Part shown: positions 1-6,386 of the stretch, piece by piece
Layout: each line of letters starts with the position of its first letter
Position numbering within the stretch: position 1 is the stretch's first letter
From: Acidobacteriota bacterium
GTDB taxonomy: Bacteria > Acidobacteriota > Terriglobia > Bryobacterales > Bryobacteraceae
Assembly: GCA_003223065.1 (NCBI GenBank)
Contig: QHXU01000156.1
Location: forward strand, 1-17,448
DNA: 17,448 nucleotides
Direction: 5' to 3'
Made by a program: the position numbers and the translations under genes
Notes under the pieces: generated by a model
The model's input: only the letters and a program-made list of their open reading frames with translations
What the model was told of the DNA's origin: nothing
The model's database searches: none

Positions 1-1
1 C

Positions 2-79
2 GATGTGGGGCTCTCCGAAGGTTTGCTGCTGCACGATCCATACGAACCGATGGGATTGCCGCCCGATGAACCGTCCTGA
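2..79 (+). CDS. C-terminal end of an unidentified protein (partial)
   Basis: An open frame enters from the left edge and ends at a TGA at 77-79, giving 25 residues that finish in MGLPPDEPS. The acidic, proline-rich tail reads like a genuine protein end, but it is too short to assign to a family. The start lies outside the window. No terminator hairpin is visible after the stop. It could also be a chance open frame at the edge. Confidence 0.3.
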   Translation, partial: DVGLSEGLLLHDPYEPMGLPPDEPS

Positions 80-361
80 TCTATTCCAGCGGAACAGTCG
101 CCGTCGTTTCCTACTCCACTGTGGAGACAATCCCACGCTCAGAGACTGATCCGACTCGACGATCGCGTGCATGCGCGCTAATTCCTGTGTTAGTTCACAA
201 TCCCACTCTGGAGTCTGGCAAGTTGACTCCGTGCAGCCAACGTGCAGCCACGCCAGCGGTCGGCGTTGCCTCTTGCTGCCAGATCGGGCGAAACGCCCGT
301 TGTGGAATCTATGGCTTACCTACAGTTGCCTCACTAAGTCTTGTGTTATCAGAGGGAAGCG
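80..361. other. Gene-free stretch with short direct repeats
   Basis: No convincing coding sequence is visible on either strand; the short open frames here have no ribosome binding site and low-complexity composition. The stretch holds two copies of ACAATCCCAC (127-136 and 197-206) and two near-adjacent copies of CGTGCAGCCA (230-239 and 241-250). It lies just upstream of the tRNA fragment, where an integrated element would have its end, so it may be the non-coding edge of such an element. That interpretation is inference. Confidence 0.4.
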
Positions 362-381
362 CTCGTAAGTGATTGATATTT

Positions 382-431
382 CTTGCTTGGGGTGCAAGAG
401 GTCCCGGGTTCAAATCCCGGCGGCCCGACCA
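382..431 (+). tRNA. 3' half of a tRNA-Pro(GGG), 5' half absent: probable att site scar
   Basis: The anticodon arm is CTTGC-TTGGGGT-GCAAG (382-398) with anticodon GGG at 389-391. It is followed by a five-base variable loop, a perfect T arm CCGGG-TTCAAAT-CCCGG (404-420), the 3' acceptor strand CGGCCCG (421-427), discriminator A and an encoded CCA (429-431). The matching 5' acceptor strand CGGGCCG and a D arm should lie around 355-380 but are missing. This is therefore not a functional tRNA. A 3' tRNA half with this boundary is the classic product of a tyrosine-recombinase element integrating at a tRNA gene, where the fragment marks one end. The intact tRNA-Pro is expected elsewhere. A degraded tRNA pseudogene is the alternative. 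Confidence 0.75.
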
Positions 432-454
432 AACGTTTCAAACATTTGCCATCC

Positions 455-850
455 TCAATGTTCAGGGTTATACTGGATTGCGACACCGTTTACTTCAGAC
501 TGTCGGCGAAACACGCGAGCTTTCGCCGAGTAGCTGATTAGAACACGATCTTCCGTGAGCCACAGGGCACTCAACTTGAGCGTGTGTCTCTCGCCCAATG
601 ATTCACTGCCGTGGTCGTCGTCCGCGACGAATACATTTCCTACACCGCGTGGCCAGTCGCGGGAGGCTGGCAATAATGACACCTGAGTGCTGAACCCGGT
701 TGTCGAGCCACAGCTTCGCTCGAATACGACGAGTCGGCGAACGTGGGTTGGAGACCAATATTCGCCCACTGGAGTATTGGTGCAGAGGGAGCAGGCCAGT
801 GGGCAAACTGCACATACACCCAACGTAAGAATAACAAGGGTTCGCCTCAT
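455..850 (-). CDS. Putative lipoprotein of unknown function, 131 aa
   Basis: Starting at ATG 850 gives MRRTLVILTLGVC then a lipobox-like PLAC, with the lipidated cysteine at about residue 20, so the product is probably exported and membrane-anchored. The rest carries a conserved-looking core with RRLVVFERSCGSTTGFSTQ and GNVFVADDDHG, then a C-terminal strand pattern ending NGVAIQYNPEH. I remember this combination (FxRxCGxTTGFSTQV followed by GNVFxAD) from small uncharacterised bacterial proteins, but no function is known to me. The frame is open further upstream to 988. I chose the internal ATG because it places the hydrophobic signal at the N terminus; ATG 871 is an alternative. Neither has a strong Shine-Dalgarno sequence. 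Confidence 0.65.
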   Translation of the reverse strand: MRRTLVILTLGVCAVCPLACSLCTNTPVGEYWSPTHVRRLVVFERSCGSTTGFSTQVSLLPASRDWPRGVGNVFVADDDHGSESLGERHTLKLSALWLTEDRVLISYSAKARVFRRQSEVNGVAIQYNPEH

Positions 851-1076
851 GGACAAAGTGCTGACGTCCATGCCCAGTAATATCTGATTCCCAGCCTTCA
901 TCTGCGATTGATCCGCTGGATCATCCCCGTAGGGTGCCCAGCGGATTGCCCCATTCAAGGCATACTGGCCCTGCCACAATCTGAGCAAAATCCCGCAGCC
1001 CGAAGAAGCAACCCCGCTTCCAGCCCAGCTGCTGGCGTAAGGCGAGTAGCAATGCGAAAGTTCAGGTTATCCCCTT

Positions 1077-1493
1077 TTAAGGCTCGCATGGAACTGTGGT
1101 TTCAAACTCTTTAACCTCGCGCTTATTGAGAGAGATCCGCCTTCGCAGGGTCTGCTGTAATGACCTAAGATCTGCCGAACTCATTCTCTTGCAAATAACG
1201 AGCTTCCAAACCTCTCCGGTGACGCGATGGACAGCGAAGAATCCAACGACGACGCTGCCCTTTGGATTATCCCAAGTGACGTCGAATTTGTAGAAATCAG
1301 GCTTATCGAATTCGTTATTGAAATCAACACCTAGTTTAGGCAACTTGCGGGCACTAGGACTCTGAGCTGCTATCACTAGCCGGCGTGCTTCATCTTCAGT
1401 AAGGTCCCGGTTCCGACCGGGAGCACCAGTCGCGATGCCTAACAGCGTGAGGAGAAGTGCACTAACTGACAGACTGTTGACTGTTCTGCGCAT
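1077..1493 (-). CDS. Secreted protein of unknown function, 138 aa
   Basis: The ATG at 1493 is preceded by AGGAG eight bases upstream, which fixes the start. Residues 1-24 form a signal peptide (two Arg, then a Leu/Ala-rich core ending in GIATGAPG). The mature part opens with LTEDEARRLVIAA, has a central beta-rich segment (DFYKFDVTWDNPKGSVVVGFFAVHRVTGEVWKLV, residues about 70-103) and a basic helical tail ending VPCEP with a C-terminal cysteine. Length and layout resemble small secreted acidobacterial proteins with a PepSY-like strand pattern, but I cannot name the family with certainty. It shares strand with the neighbouring lipoprotein, 226 bases apart, so an operon is not certain. Confidence 0.7.
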   Translation of the reverse strand: MRRTVNSLSVSALLLTLLGIATGAPGRNRDLTEDEARRLVIAAQSPSARKLPKLGVDFNNEFDKPDFYKFDVTWDNPKGSVVVGFFAVHRVTGEVWKLVICKRMSSADLRSLQQTLRRRISLNKREVKEFETTVPCEP

Positions 1494-1651
1494 TAACGCG
1501 CTCCTAGGGACATGTGAGACGCGGCTGGCTCGGCGGCTGCTGATATCCCTCCTGCACGGTTCCTCCCATGCAGCGTCTTATAAGACAAAACCGCTAAGGC
1601 AACCGGCGCCTCCATGAAGCTGCACTCATTGAATATCCGATAAAGGACCAA

Positions 1652-2476
1652 TCACTCCGTCTTCACATCTAGGTATACGAGATAACAAGCTATCAGCTTA
1701 TAGGCCGTGTAATAGTCAGCGAAGTGGATCGCATCCACGCGGTCGCGTACACTATGGAGAATCCCAAGCGTGTCCTGAGTGATGGAGTGGATTGAGATAA
1801 CGGGGATATGGGCAGAAAGGAACGGGTGTGTGTCATCATCGCCGACCTTATCAACGTTGACTCCCTGAAGAGTAATCTCGATCGCCCTCGCGACCTCGCT
1901 CAAGCGAGCCACCAAATCGGGGGTTGACCGGTGTACCCAGACCTTCACCGGACTTAAACCGAGACACTCGAGGTTCACAAAAGCGCGTATCAGCGCCGTC
2001 TGCTCAGTCGTCAAGTTCTTGACGTACCGCGAAGAGCCAACAAGCCCTCGCTCCTCACCTGCAAACGCCACAAAGACATAAGTGTGCTGGTGAGGCCGGT
2101 TCTTGAGCGCCTGATAAAGCGACGGTAACAGGGACGCGCCACTCCAATCGTCGACGATTCCCTTTCCAAGATCCGCAAAATCGAAGTGGCCACCGACCAC
2201 AATAGTAGAGCTCGTCTCGCCGGGCAACGTGCAGATTACATTCCCGGAACTCTTCTCGATCCGCTGCTCCTCAACAGAGCACCCTACCTCGCTGAAAAGA
2301 TTCCGGATTGCGGTTTGGCGTTGCCGGGGTCCCACCGCGCCCGACTCGAGCCGATTCTTCACCAGCCGATTCTTCACCAGCCTTTCGACAACCAGGTCTA
2401 CTTGTAGATTTTCGGCTAAGCCGCAGCCGGCAAGCAGTGCAGCAACGGCCATCGTTCGGGAGATTCTAAAGGTCAA
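1652..2476 (-). CDS. Exported M28-family zinc metallopeptidase, 274 aa
   Basis: The motifs of the M28 (aminopeptidase Y/S) family are in order: GGHFD with zinc ligand H97; VDDWSGA with bridging D109; GEERG with catalytic E141 and ligand E142; NLECLG with E170; and ILHSVRD with H241. A DDDTHPF segment near 213-219 sits where the family has its SDHxPF loop. These enzymes cleave N-terminal residues, dipeptides or modified peptides; the substrate here is unknown. The N terminus has a signal with lipobox LLAGC (Cys18), so it is probably a lipoprotein. The start at 2476 is TTG with GGAG unusually close; ATG at 2452 is an alternative but gives a very short signal. Residues 34-43 contain a tandem LVKNR duplication. 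About 274 residues is near the minimal catalytic-domain length. Confidence 0.85.
   Translation of the reverse strand: MTFRISRTMAVAALLAGCGLAENLQVDLVVERLVKNRLVKNRLESGAVGPRQRQTAIRNLFSEVGCSVEEQRIEKSSGNVICTLPGETSSTIVVGGHFDFADLGKGIVDDWSGASLLPSLYQALKNRPHQHTYVFVAFAGEERGLVGSSRYVKNLTTEQTALIRAFVNLECLGLSPVKVWVHRSTPDLVARLSEVARAIEITLQGVNVDKVGDDDTHPFLSAHIPVISIHSITQDTLGILHSVRDRVDAIHFADYYTAYKLIACYLVYLDVKTE
2351..2380. repeat. 15-bp perfect tandem duplication inside the M28 gene
   Basis: CCGATTCTTCACCAG occurs twice head to tail (2351-2365 and 2366-2380). On the coding strand it doubles five codons and gives LVKNRLVKNR at residues 33-42 of the peptidase, between the lipoprotein signal and the catalytic domain. 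The reading frame is preserved. Confidence 0.95.
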
Positions 2477-2830
2477 TCTCCATTACGATAAACGGAATTC
2501 AGTCGCAGAGGCAAGCTAATATTCCGCCTGGGGCGAGGCACCAGGTTGTCACGCGTGGGCGACGATCAGAACCGGGAATAGCCCGCTCCCCTTCGATCGC
2601 CTCCACCACAATGCCCATTATGACGCCCAAGGCAGAGTAGTGCGCTTTTCTTGACCTGCCGTCTCGAACATGATGATTGCTCGTCATGTGATTGCTCGTC
2701 ATGTGTACAGACGACGGTGACCTCGCTTTCGTTTGGTAAAGCCTTCCCTTCGGTCTTTGTTTTCCAAACCTAACCCCGGCAGTCTCAGTTTTGCGAGTCG
2801 ATCGTGATCCCTGGGTAAAGCCTCGAGTTT
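2477..2830. other. Intergenic stretch with no credible gene
   Basis: A minus-strand open frame spans 2499-2849, but it is basic, has no start signal, resembles no domain and overlaps the end of the broken gene next door, so I leave it out. The stretch contains a 15-bp tandem duplication at 2674-2703. It should hold the promoter of the M28 gene; I see no clear sigma-70 boxes. Confidence 0.45.
2674..2703. repeat. 15-bp perfect tandem duplication in intergenic DNA
   Basis: TGATTGCTCGTCATG occurs twice head to tail (2674-2688, 2689-2703), and the match continues two bases (TG) into a third unit. The unit length equals that of the unrelated duplication at 2351-2380. Confidence 0.95.
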
Positions 2831-3466
2831 CTACACGGTGTTTGCCCACGTTACCAGGAATTGGCCAAGCTGATCAGGACGGGGGTCATTGACAGAGCGC
2901 ACCGGGCTCGGTTCGGCCTTGGGGTGGAAACTCCGCGCGATGGAATCAATCGGTGCTGTGTCTTCGGGCTTAGAGGACTCCAAGAAGAAGTTGGCGCATC
3001 CACAATCGGGAGAAGTAACAGCCACAAGTGTTGTTCGGCTTCCCTTCCCGTCCGGCCATTCTCGTTTGGCGGTCCACACTCGCGCACCCTCAATCACGCG
3101 CTCTGAGAACAAGAACGACTTTTCCCGCCTGGCCCATGCACCAGCATACCCGCCGATGTCATGACGAACGACAAGTTTTCCATCGGTTGAAAGTGAAGTG
3201 ACCTTCGAATGTGTCGGTTCCCTTGTCTACCTGATACGTGAAACCAAGGGGTAGAATCACTTGTCCCCCCACCATTCAAACGTGGCGGATTTAGGATTCC
3301 AGCTCGCGCCTTTCGGGAGTGACGGACGCCGAGCACAGGATGGTCCCAGGAGGGCACAGGCAATCAAAAACCATAAGCTCCACCGTATATCGAAGGAGAC
3401 GCGACGAGCACCGACGTCGCGAGGCCCGGAATGCACATGATTTTTGACTATAGACATGCTGCTCAC
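2831..3466 (-). pseudogene. Broken small lipoprotein gene with a -1 and a +1 indel
   Basis: Three frames join into one sensible protein. The N-terminal part (from GTG 3466 or ATG 3457) has a hydrophobic segment FLIACALLGPSC and runs to SATFEWWG, then hits a TGA. The middle part (GGQVILPLGFTYQV... to GTDTFEGHF) is in a second frame. The C-terminal part (STDGKLVVRHDIGG, GAWARREKSFLFSERVIEG, LESSKPEDTAPIDSIARSF) returns to the first frame. The first break coincides with a run of six C on the plus strand (3265-3270), where one base appears lost. The second coincides with AAA at 3190-3192, where one appears gained. The rebuilt protein resembles small acidobacterial exported proteins of unknown function, from memory. 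Its start overlaps the stop of the upstream POTRA-like gene (GTGA). Sequencing errors in both homopolymers are the alternative. Confidence 0.7.
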
Positions 3467-4062
3467 TTGACACCGCGGCGCTTTACCACCTTAAAGACAA
3501 GCCGATCCGGCACGGTGCCGCCCGTTGAACTGGACGCGTCAGCCACCACGGCGAAATTTTCCTGGAACCTAGGATCTCCTTGACTCTCCATGAACTTACC
3601 AATCCAATTGGAATAGAGTCGGATCGCCGCTTCCGTCGGCGGCATTTCCCGCGTAAACAGGGCGTCGACGTGGGTGAGCCAACTCCAGACTTCTTCTTCG
3701 CTCACCTTCGCAATGTGGATCGCGGCTGTAGCCGTGGGCTTCACGTCCGTGCACTTCACGTGCAGGACTACGTCCGTCTCATTGTCCGGCAGCGACTCGT
3801 ATTCAAAGTCGATGTTACTGATCAGACCGCTTTGGGTCACTTTTTGCAAAGCACTGTGCAGCTTAATGAAATTCACCTCATCGCCGGCCTTGATCTGGGC
3901 AAGGCGAATCACCGAGAGTGCGGGAAGCCTTGTGCCCTCCACGACAATTCGCCGGATCTTAACGAGTTTTTGAGCGTCGCCTGCGGTGCCCTCCTTCGCA
4001 GCCTGGCCCGACGCAGCCAGGAGAAAAAGGGAGAACACCGCAAGAGCAAAGCCCATAATCAC
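3463..4062 (-). CDS. Exported POTRA-like protein, 199 aa
   Basis: An N-terminal signal peptide (FALAVFSLFLLAASGQAA) is followed, from about residue 33, by KIRRIVVEGTRLPALSVIRLAQIKAGDEV, then a helix, then SGLISNIDFEYESLPDN and TDVVLHVK. This beta-alpha-alpha-beta-beta pattern is that of a POTRA domain, as found in BamA, TamA and FtsQ-like proteins, where it binds unfolded client proteins. No outer-membrane barrel follows; the remaining hundred residues are mixed and end KRRGVK. It is probably a periplasmic soluble protein of unknown role. The 4062 start is GTG; ATG at 4056 is equally likely. Its stop overlaps the start of the broken lipoprotein gene by four bases, suggesting coupled translation originally. 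Confidence 0.7.
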   Translation of the reverse strand: MIMGFALAVFSLFLLAASGQAAKEGTAGDAQKLVKIRRIVVEGTRLPALSVIRLAQIKAGDEVNFIKLHSALQKVTQSGLISNIDFEYESLPDNETDVVLHVKCTDVKPTATAAIHIAKVSEEEVWSWLTHVDALFTREMPPTEAAIRLYSNWIGKFMESQGDPRFQENFAVVADASSSTGGTVPDRLVFKVVKRRGVK

Positions 4063-4391
4063 GCAATTCTAGCCGGACTCGGGTGCCCCTGCCAAGAGGC
4101 CCCAAAGAATCGACCCAAGGGAAGAGCGGAACTCTTGCCAAGCATCTAGCCCAAAGACGATGCTCCTTTGGGGAAGCTACTGTTAATGTGGGACATCGGG
4201 CGTCAAGAACCGGCGGGCGCCGCTAAGGGTTGCCTTTGAATAGTGCTCGGCAGTTCATCCCCTCTACCAGAGATAACTCCCGGATGGCGCGTAATCCGTC
4301 AAGTTGGCCAAAACTGGCCAAGTTCCATATAGCCCCTACTCCGACCGGAACCACATTTATTGCGGTAATAATGAGCGGCTTCCGACCACCT
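4063..4391. other. Intergenic stretch, no gene seen
   Basis: It lies between the 5' end of the POTRA-like gene and the 3' end of the oxidoreductase gene, both minus. Short open frames overlap it but lack ribosome binding sites or recognisable content. A small direct repeat TGGCC-AAAAC-TGGCC lies near 4304-4320. I see no clear terminator for the oxidoreductase. Confidence 0.4.
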
Positions 4392-5327
4392 TCAGGCGGC
4401 ACGGGCCTGGAGTACGATTTTGCCGGGAGAGTGGATTTCAGCACCGAGCTCGAAGGCTTCGCGAGCACGGGCGAGCGGCAGCACTTCGGCTATCACCGGT
4501 TTCAGCTTCTCCTCATCCACGAGCGCGGAAATTTGATCAAGTTGCCCTCGATCCCCGCGGACAATGAAAAATATCCCGCGCACGCCGTGCTGTTCGGCGA
4601 CCCCGGCCGGAATCGGCGAAACCAATGTGATCAGTGCACCACCCTTCCGCAGCACGCGCCAGGAACGCTCCCGCGTTTCGCCCCCGATCGTGTCTAGGAC
4701 CACGTCGACGTCCCGCAACGCTTCCTCGAAGCGCGTGGCGTGGTAGTCGATCACATCGTCAGCCCCCAGGCTGCGCACGAACGCCGTATCGCGCCCAGAT
4801 GCCGTCGCTATTACTCGCGCACGTCGCCAACGCGCCAGTTGCACTGCCAGCGACCCCACCCCGCCAGCGCCGCCGTGGATCAGCACGCTCTGTCCGGCAA
4901 CGAGATGCGCATGTTCGAAGAGTGCCTGCCAAGCGGTCAGCGCCGAAAGTGGCAGCGCCGCGGCCTGCACGTGCGCAATGCTGCGTGGCTTCAGAGCCAG
5001 GTTGGCTGCCCGCACGGCCGCAAACTCGGCAGCCGCTCCGTCACGCGGGAAGTCAGCCAGGCCATATACCTCGTCGCCGGGCCGCAAATCAGTGACATCT
5101 GGTGCCATCCGCTCTACGACGCCCGAGACCTCATGCCCCGGAATGCTCGGAATTCGTGGCGCGCCATCGGCGTTCTGGTATGTTTCATCCCAGGTCAGTT
5201 CCGTGGGCGTGATGCCAGTGGCGCGTACCTGCAACAGGACATCCCCGCGCCGAACCTCCGGCAGCGGCGCATCCTCGAAAAATAATTGCTCCGGCCCACC
5301 CCGGCCGTGGGTTCTGATTGCCTTCAC
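4392..5327 (-). CDS. NADP-dependent quinone-oxidoreductase-type MDR protein, 311 aa
   Basis: This is a medium-chain dehydrogenase/reductase of the zinc-free quinone-oxidoreductase type (COG0604). Residues 1-120 form the GroES-like domain (GDVLLQVRATGITPTEL, IPSIPGHEVSGVV, GDEVYGL). The nucleotide site HGGAGGVGSLAVQLA is at 151-165, followed by LGADDVIDY (187-195) and DTIGGET (212-218). No structural-zinc cysteine cluster is present. Such enzymes reduce quinones or alpha,beta-unsaturated carbonyls with NAD(P)H in the cytoplasm. I chose GTG 5327 because AAGGAGG lies seven bases upstream and the sequence then starts (M)KAIRTHG as family members do, although the frame is open back to 5435. It follows the crotonase gene after 276 bases on the same strand, so it may be a separate unit with a related role. 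Confidence 0.88.
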   Translation of the reverse strand: MKAIRTHGRGGPEQLFFEDAPLPEVRRGDVLLQVRATGITPTELTWDETYQNADGAPRIPSIPGHEVSGVVERMAPDVTDLRPGDEVYGLADFPRDGAAAEFAAVRAANLALKPRSIAHVQAAALPLSALTAWQALFEHAHLVAGQSVLIHGGAGGVGSLAVQLARWRRARVIATASGRDTAFVRSLGADDVIDYHATRFEEALRDVDVVLDTIGGETRERSWRVLRKGGALITLVSPIPAGVAEQHGVRGIFFIVRGDRGQLDQISALVDEEKLKPVIAEVLPLARAREAFELGAEIHSPGKIVLQARAA

Positions 5328-5334
5328 GCGAATC

Positions 5335-5341
5335 CCTCCTT
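5335..5341 (-). promoter_or_regulatory. Shine-Dalgarno AAGGAGG of the oxidoreductase gene
   Basis: The minus strand reads AAGGAGG, seven bases before GTG 5327. This near-perfect site decides the GTG start over the in-frame ATG at 5435. Confidence 0.85.
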
Positions 5342-5603
5342 CGCTATCATTTTCCCACCGTACGCTGGGAATAGCCTGTGTAGAGGTGGCTACGTCAAGC
5401 TCTGGTGTATCGACGGCCACCCGGAAGCATCTCAAAACGGCTTTCCGGAGATGGCCGATAACACCACATAACGAGCCTCACCCGGCCGTTTTCGTACGAC
5501 GACGCCGCAAAAGTATTGGTAAATTTCCGTCGCTGTACATCGTCAGCTTGAAGAAGGGCCATTGGGGTGTGCACGGCCGGTCCAGCTTCTCTCCCTGAGC
5601 GCT

Positions 5604-6386
5604 TTATCGCGACTTGCGCCGTCGATATTCCGCCATCGCCCGCGTGTGATCGTCCGACCCCAGAGAATGCTGCTGATATTCGAGGTATCTTTCGAACGCT
5701 TCCTCGAAGCCCGATTCAAACGATTCCGTGACCAGCCTTTTGGCAAAACCGCGAGCCGTCGCGCTACCGGCTAGCGTTCCGGCGATCACGGATCCGATCG
5801 TTTCGTCGAGCTTCTCTTCCGGGACTACCCAATCGACCAGACCGATTTGGAGCGCTTCGTCTGCCCCCATCAGCTCGCCGGTGAGAACCATGCGACGGGC
5901 GCGCCCCAATCCGATGAACCGCGGCAGCCGGTAGGTGCCCATTCCAGGAATCAGCGCTTCAAGCACCGCCGGAAGCCCGAAGCGCGCCTCCGGCGTGGCG
6001 AATCGAAGATCGCAGCCCAGCGCGACCTGCAAGCCTCCTCCAATCGCGTACCCGCGGATCTTCGCCACCGTCAGCGCGTCGAGCTGCTCCAGCCTGCGGA
6101 TCGCTTCATCAAAATGCCGGAACCAGTCGATCTTCAGCTCGCCAGCCGACAACGCCTTGAGATCGATTCCCGAGGAAAACGCGCGTCCCTCGCCGGAGAC
6201 GATCACCGCGCGGAAATCCTTCGATTTTTCGATCTCATCCAGTGCCGCGTGAAAATCGCGGGCCATCTGCCAGTTTTCGGCGTTCAGCACTTCCGGCCGG
6301 TTCATCACGAGTTCGGCCAGATTTCCGCGCTTTTCAACGTAAACAGCGCCGGTTCGCGTAATCGCGGCTCCTTCGGTCTTACTCAC
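5604..6386 (-). CDS. Enoyl-CoA hydratase/isomerase (crotonase) family protein, 260 aa
   Basis: The crotonase fold is clear: LAELVMNRPEVLNA near residue 23, the oxyanion-hole segment AFSSGIDLKALS (69-80), GYAIGGGLQVALGCDLRFA (112-130), FGLPAVLEALIPGMG (136-150) and the C-terminal helices. Family members act on acyl-CoA thioesters in the cytoplasm. Aligned by motif to rat mitochondrial crotonase, the two catalytic glutamates (E144, E164) fall on A140 and R165. Classical hydration is therefore unlikely, and an isomerase, hydrolase or other thioester chemistry is possible. E143 is nearby and could serve instead. Start: GTG 6386 forms a 4-bp GTGA overlap with the stop of the acyl-CoA ligase gene, showing a two-gene operon with coupled translation. 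ATG 6410 is an alternative. Confidence 0.88.
   Translation of the reverse strand: MSKTEGAAITRTGAVYVEKRGNLAELVMNRPEVLNAENWQMARDFHAALDEIEKSKDFRAVIVSGEGRAFSSGIDLKALSAGELKIDWFRHFDEAIRRLEQLDALTVAKIRGYAIGGGLQVALGCDLRFATPEARFGLPAVLEALIPGMGTYRLPRFIGLGRARRMVLTGELMGADEALQIGLVDWVVPEEKLDETIGSVIAGTLAGSATARGFAKRLVTESFESGFEEAFERYLEYQQHSLGSDDHTRAMAEYRRRKSR

Noticed and set aside
382..431. Intact tRNA-Pro gene
   Set aside because: No 5' acceptor strand CGGGCCG or D arm is present upstream at the right distance.
2351..2703. CRISPR-like array from the two 15-bp repeats
   Set aside because: The two repeat units differ in sequence, are directly tandem without spacers, and no cas genes are present.
2499..2849. 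Minus-strand open frame of 116 codons
   Set aside because: Strongly basic and irregular, contains the tandem duplication, overlaps the end of the broken lipoprotein gene, and has no start signal.
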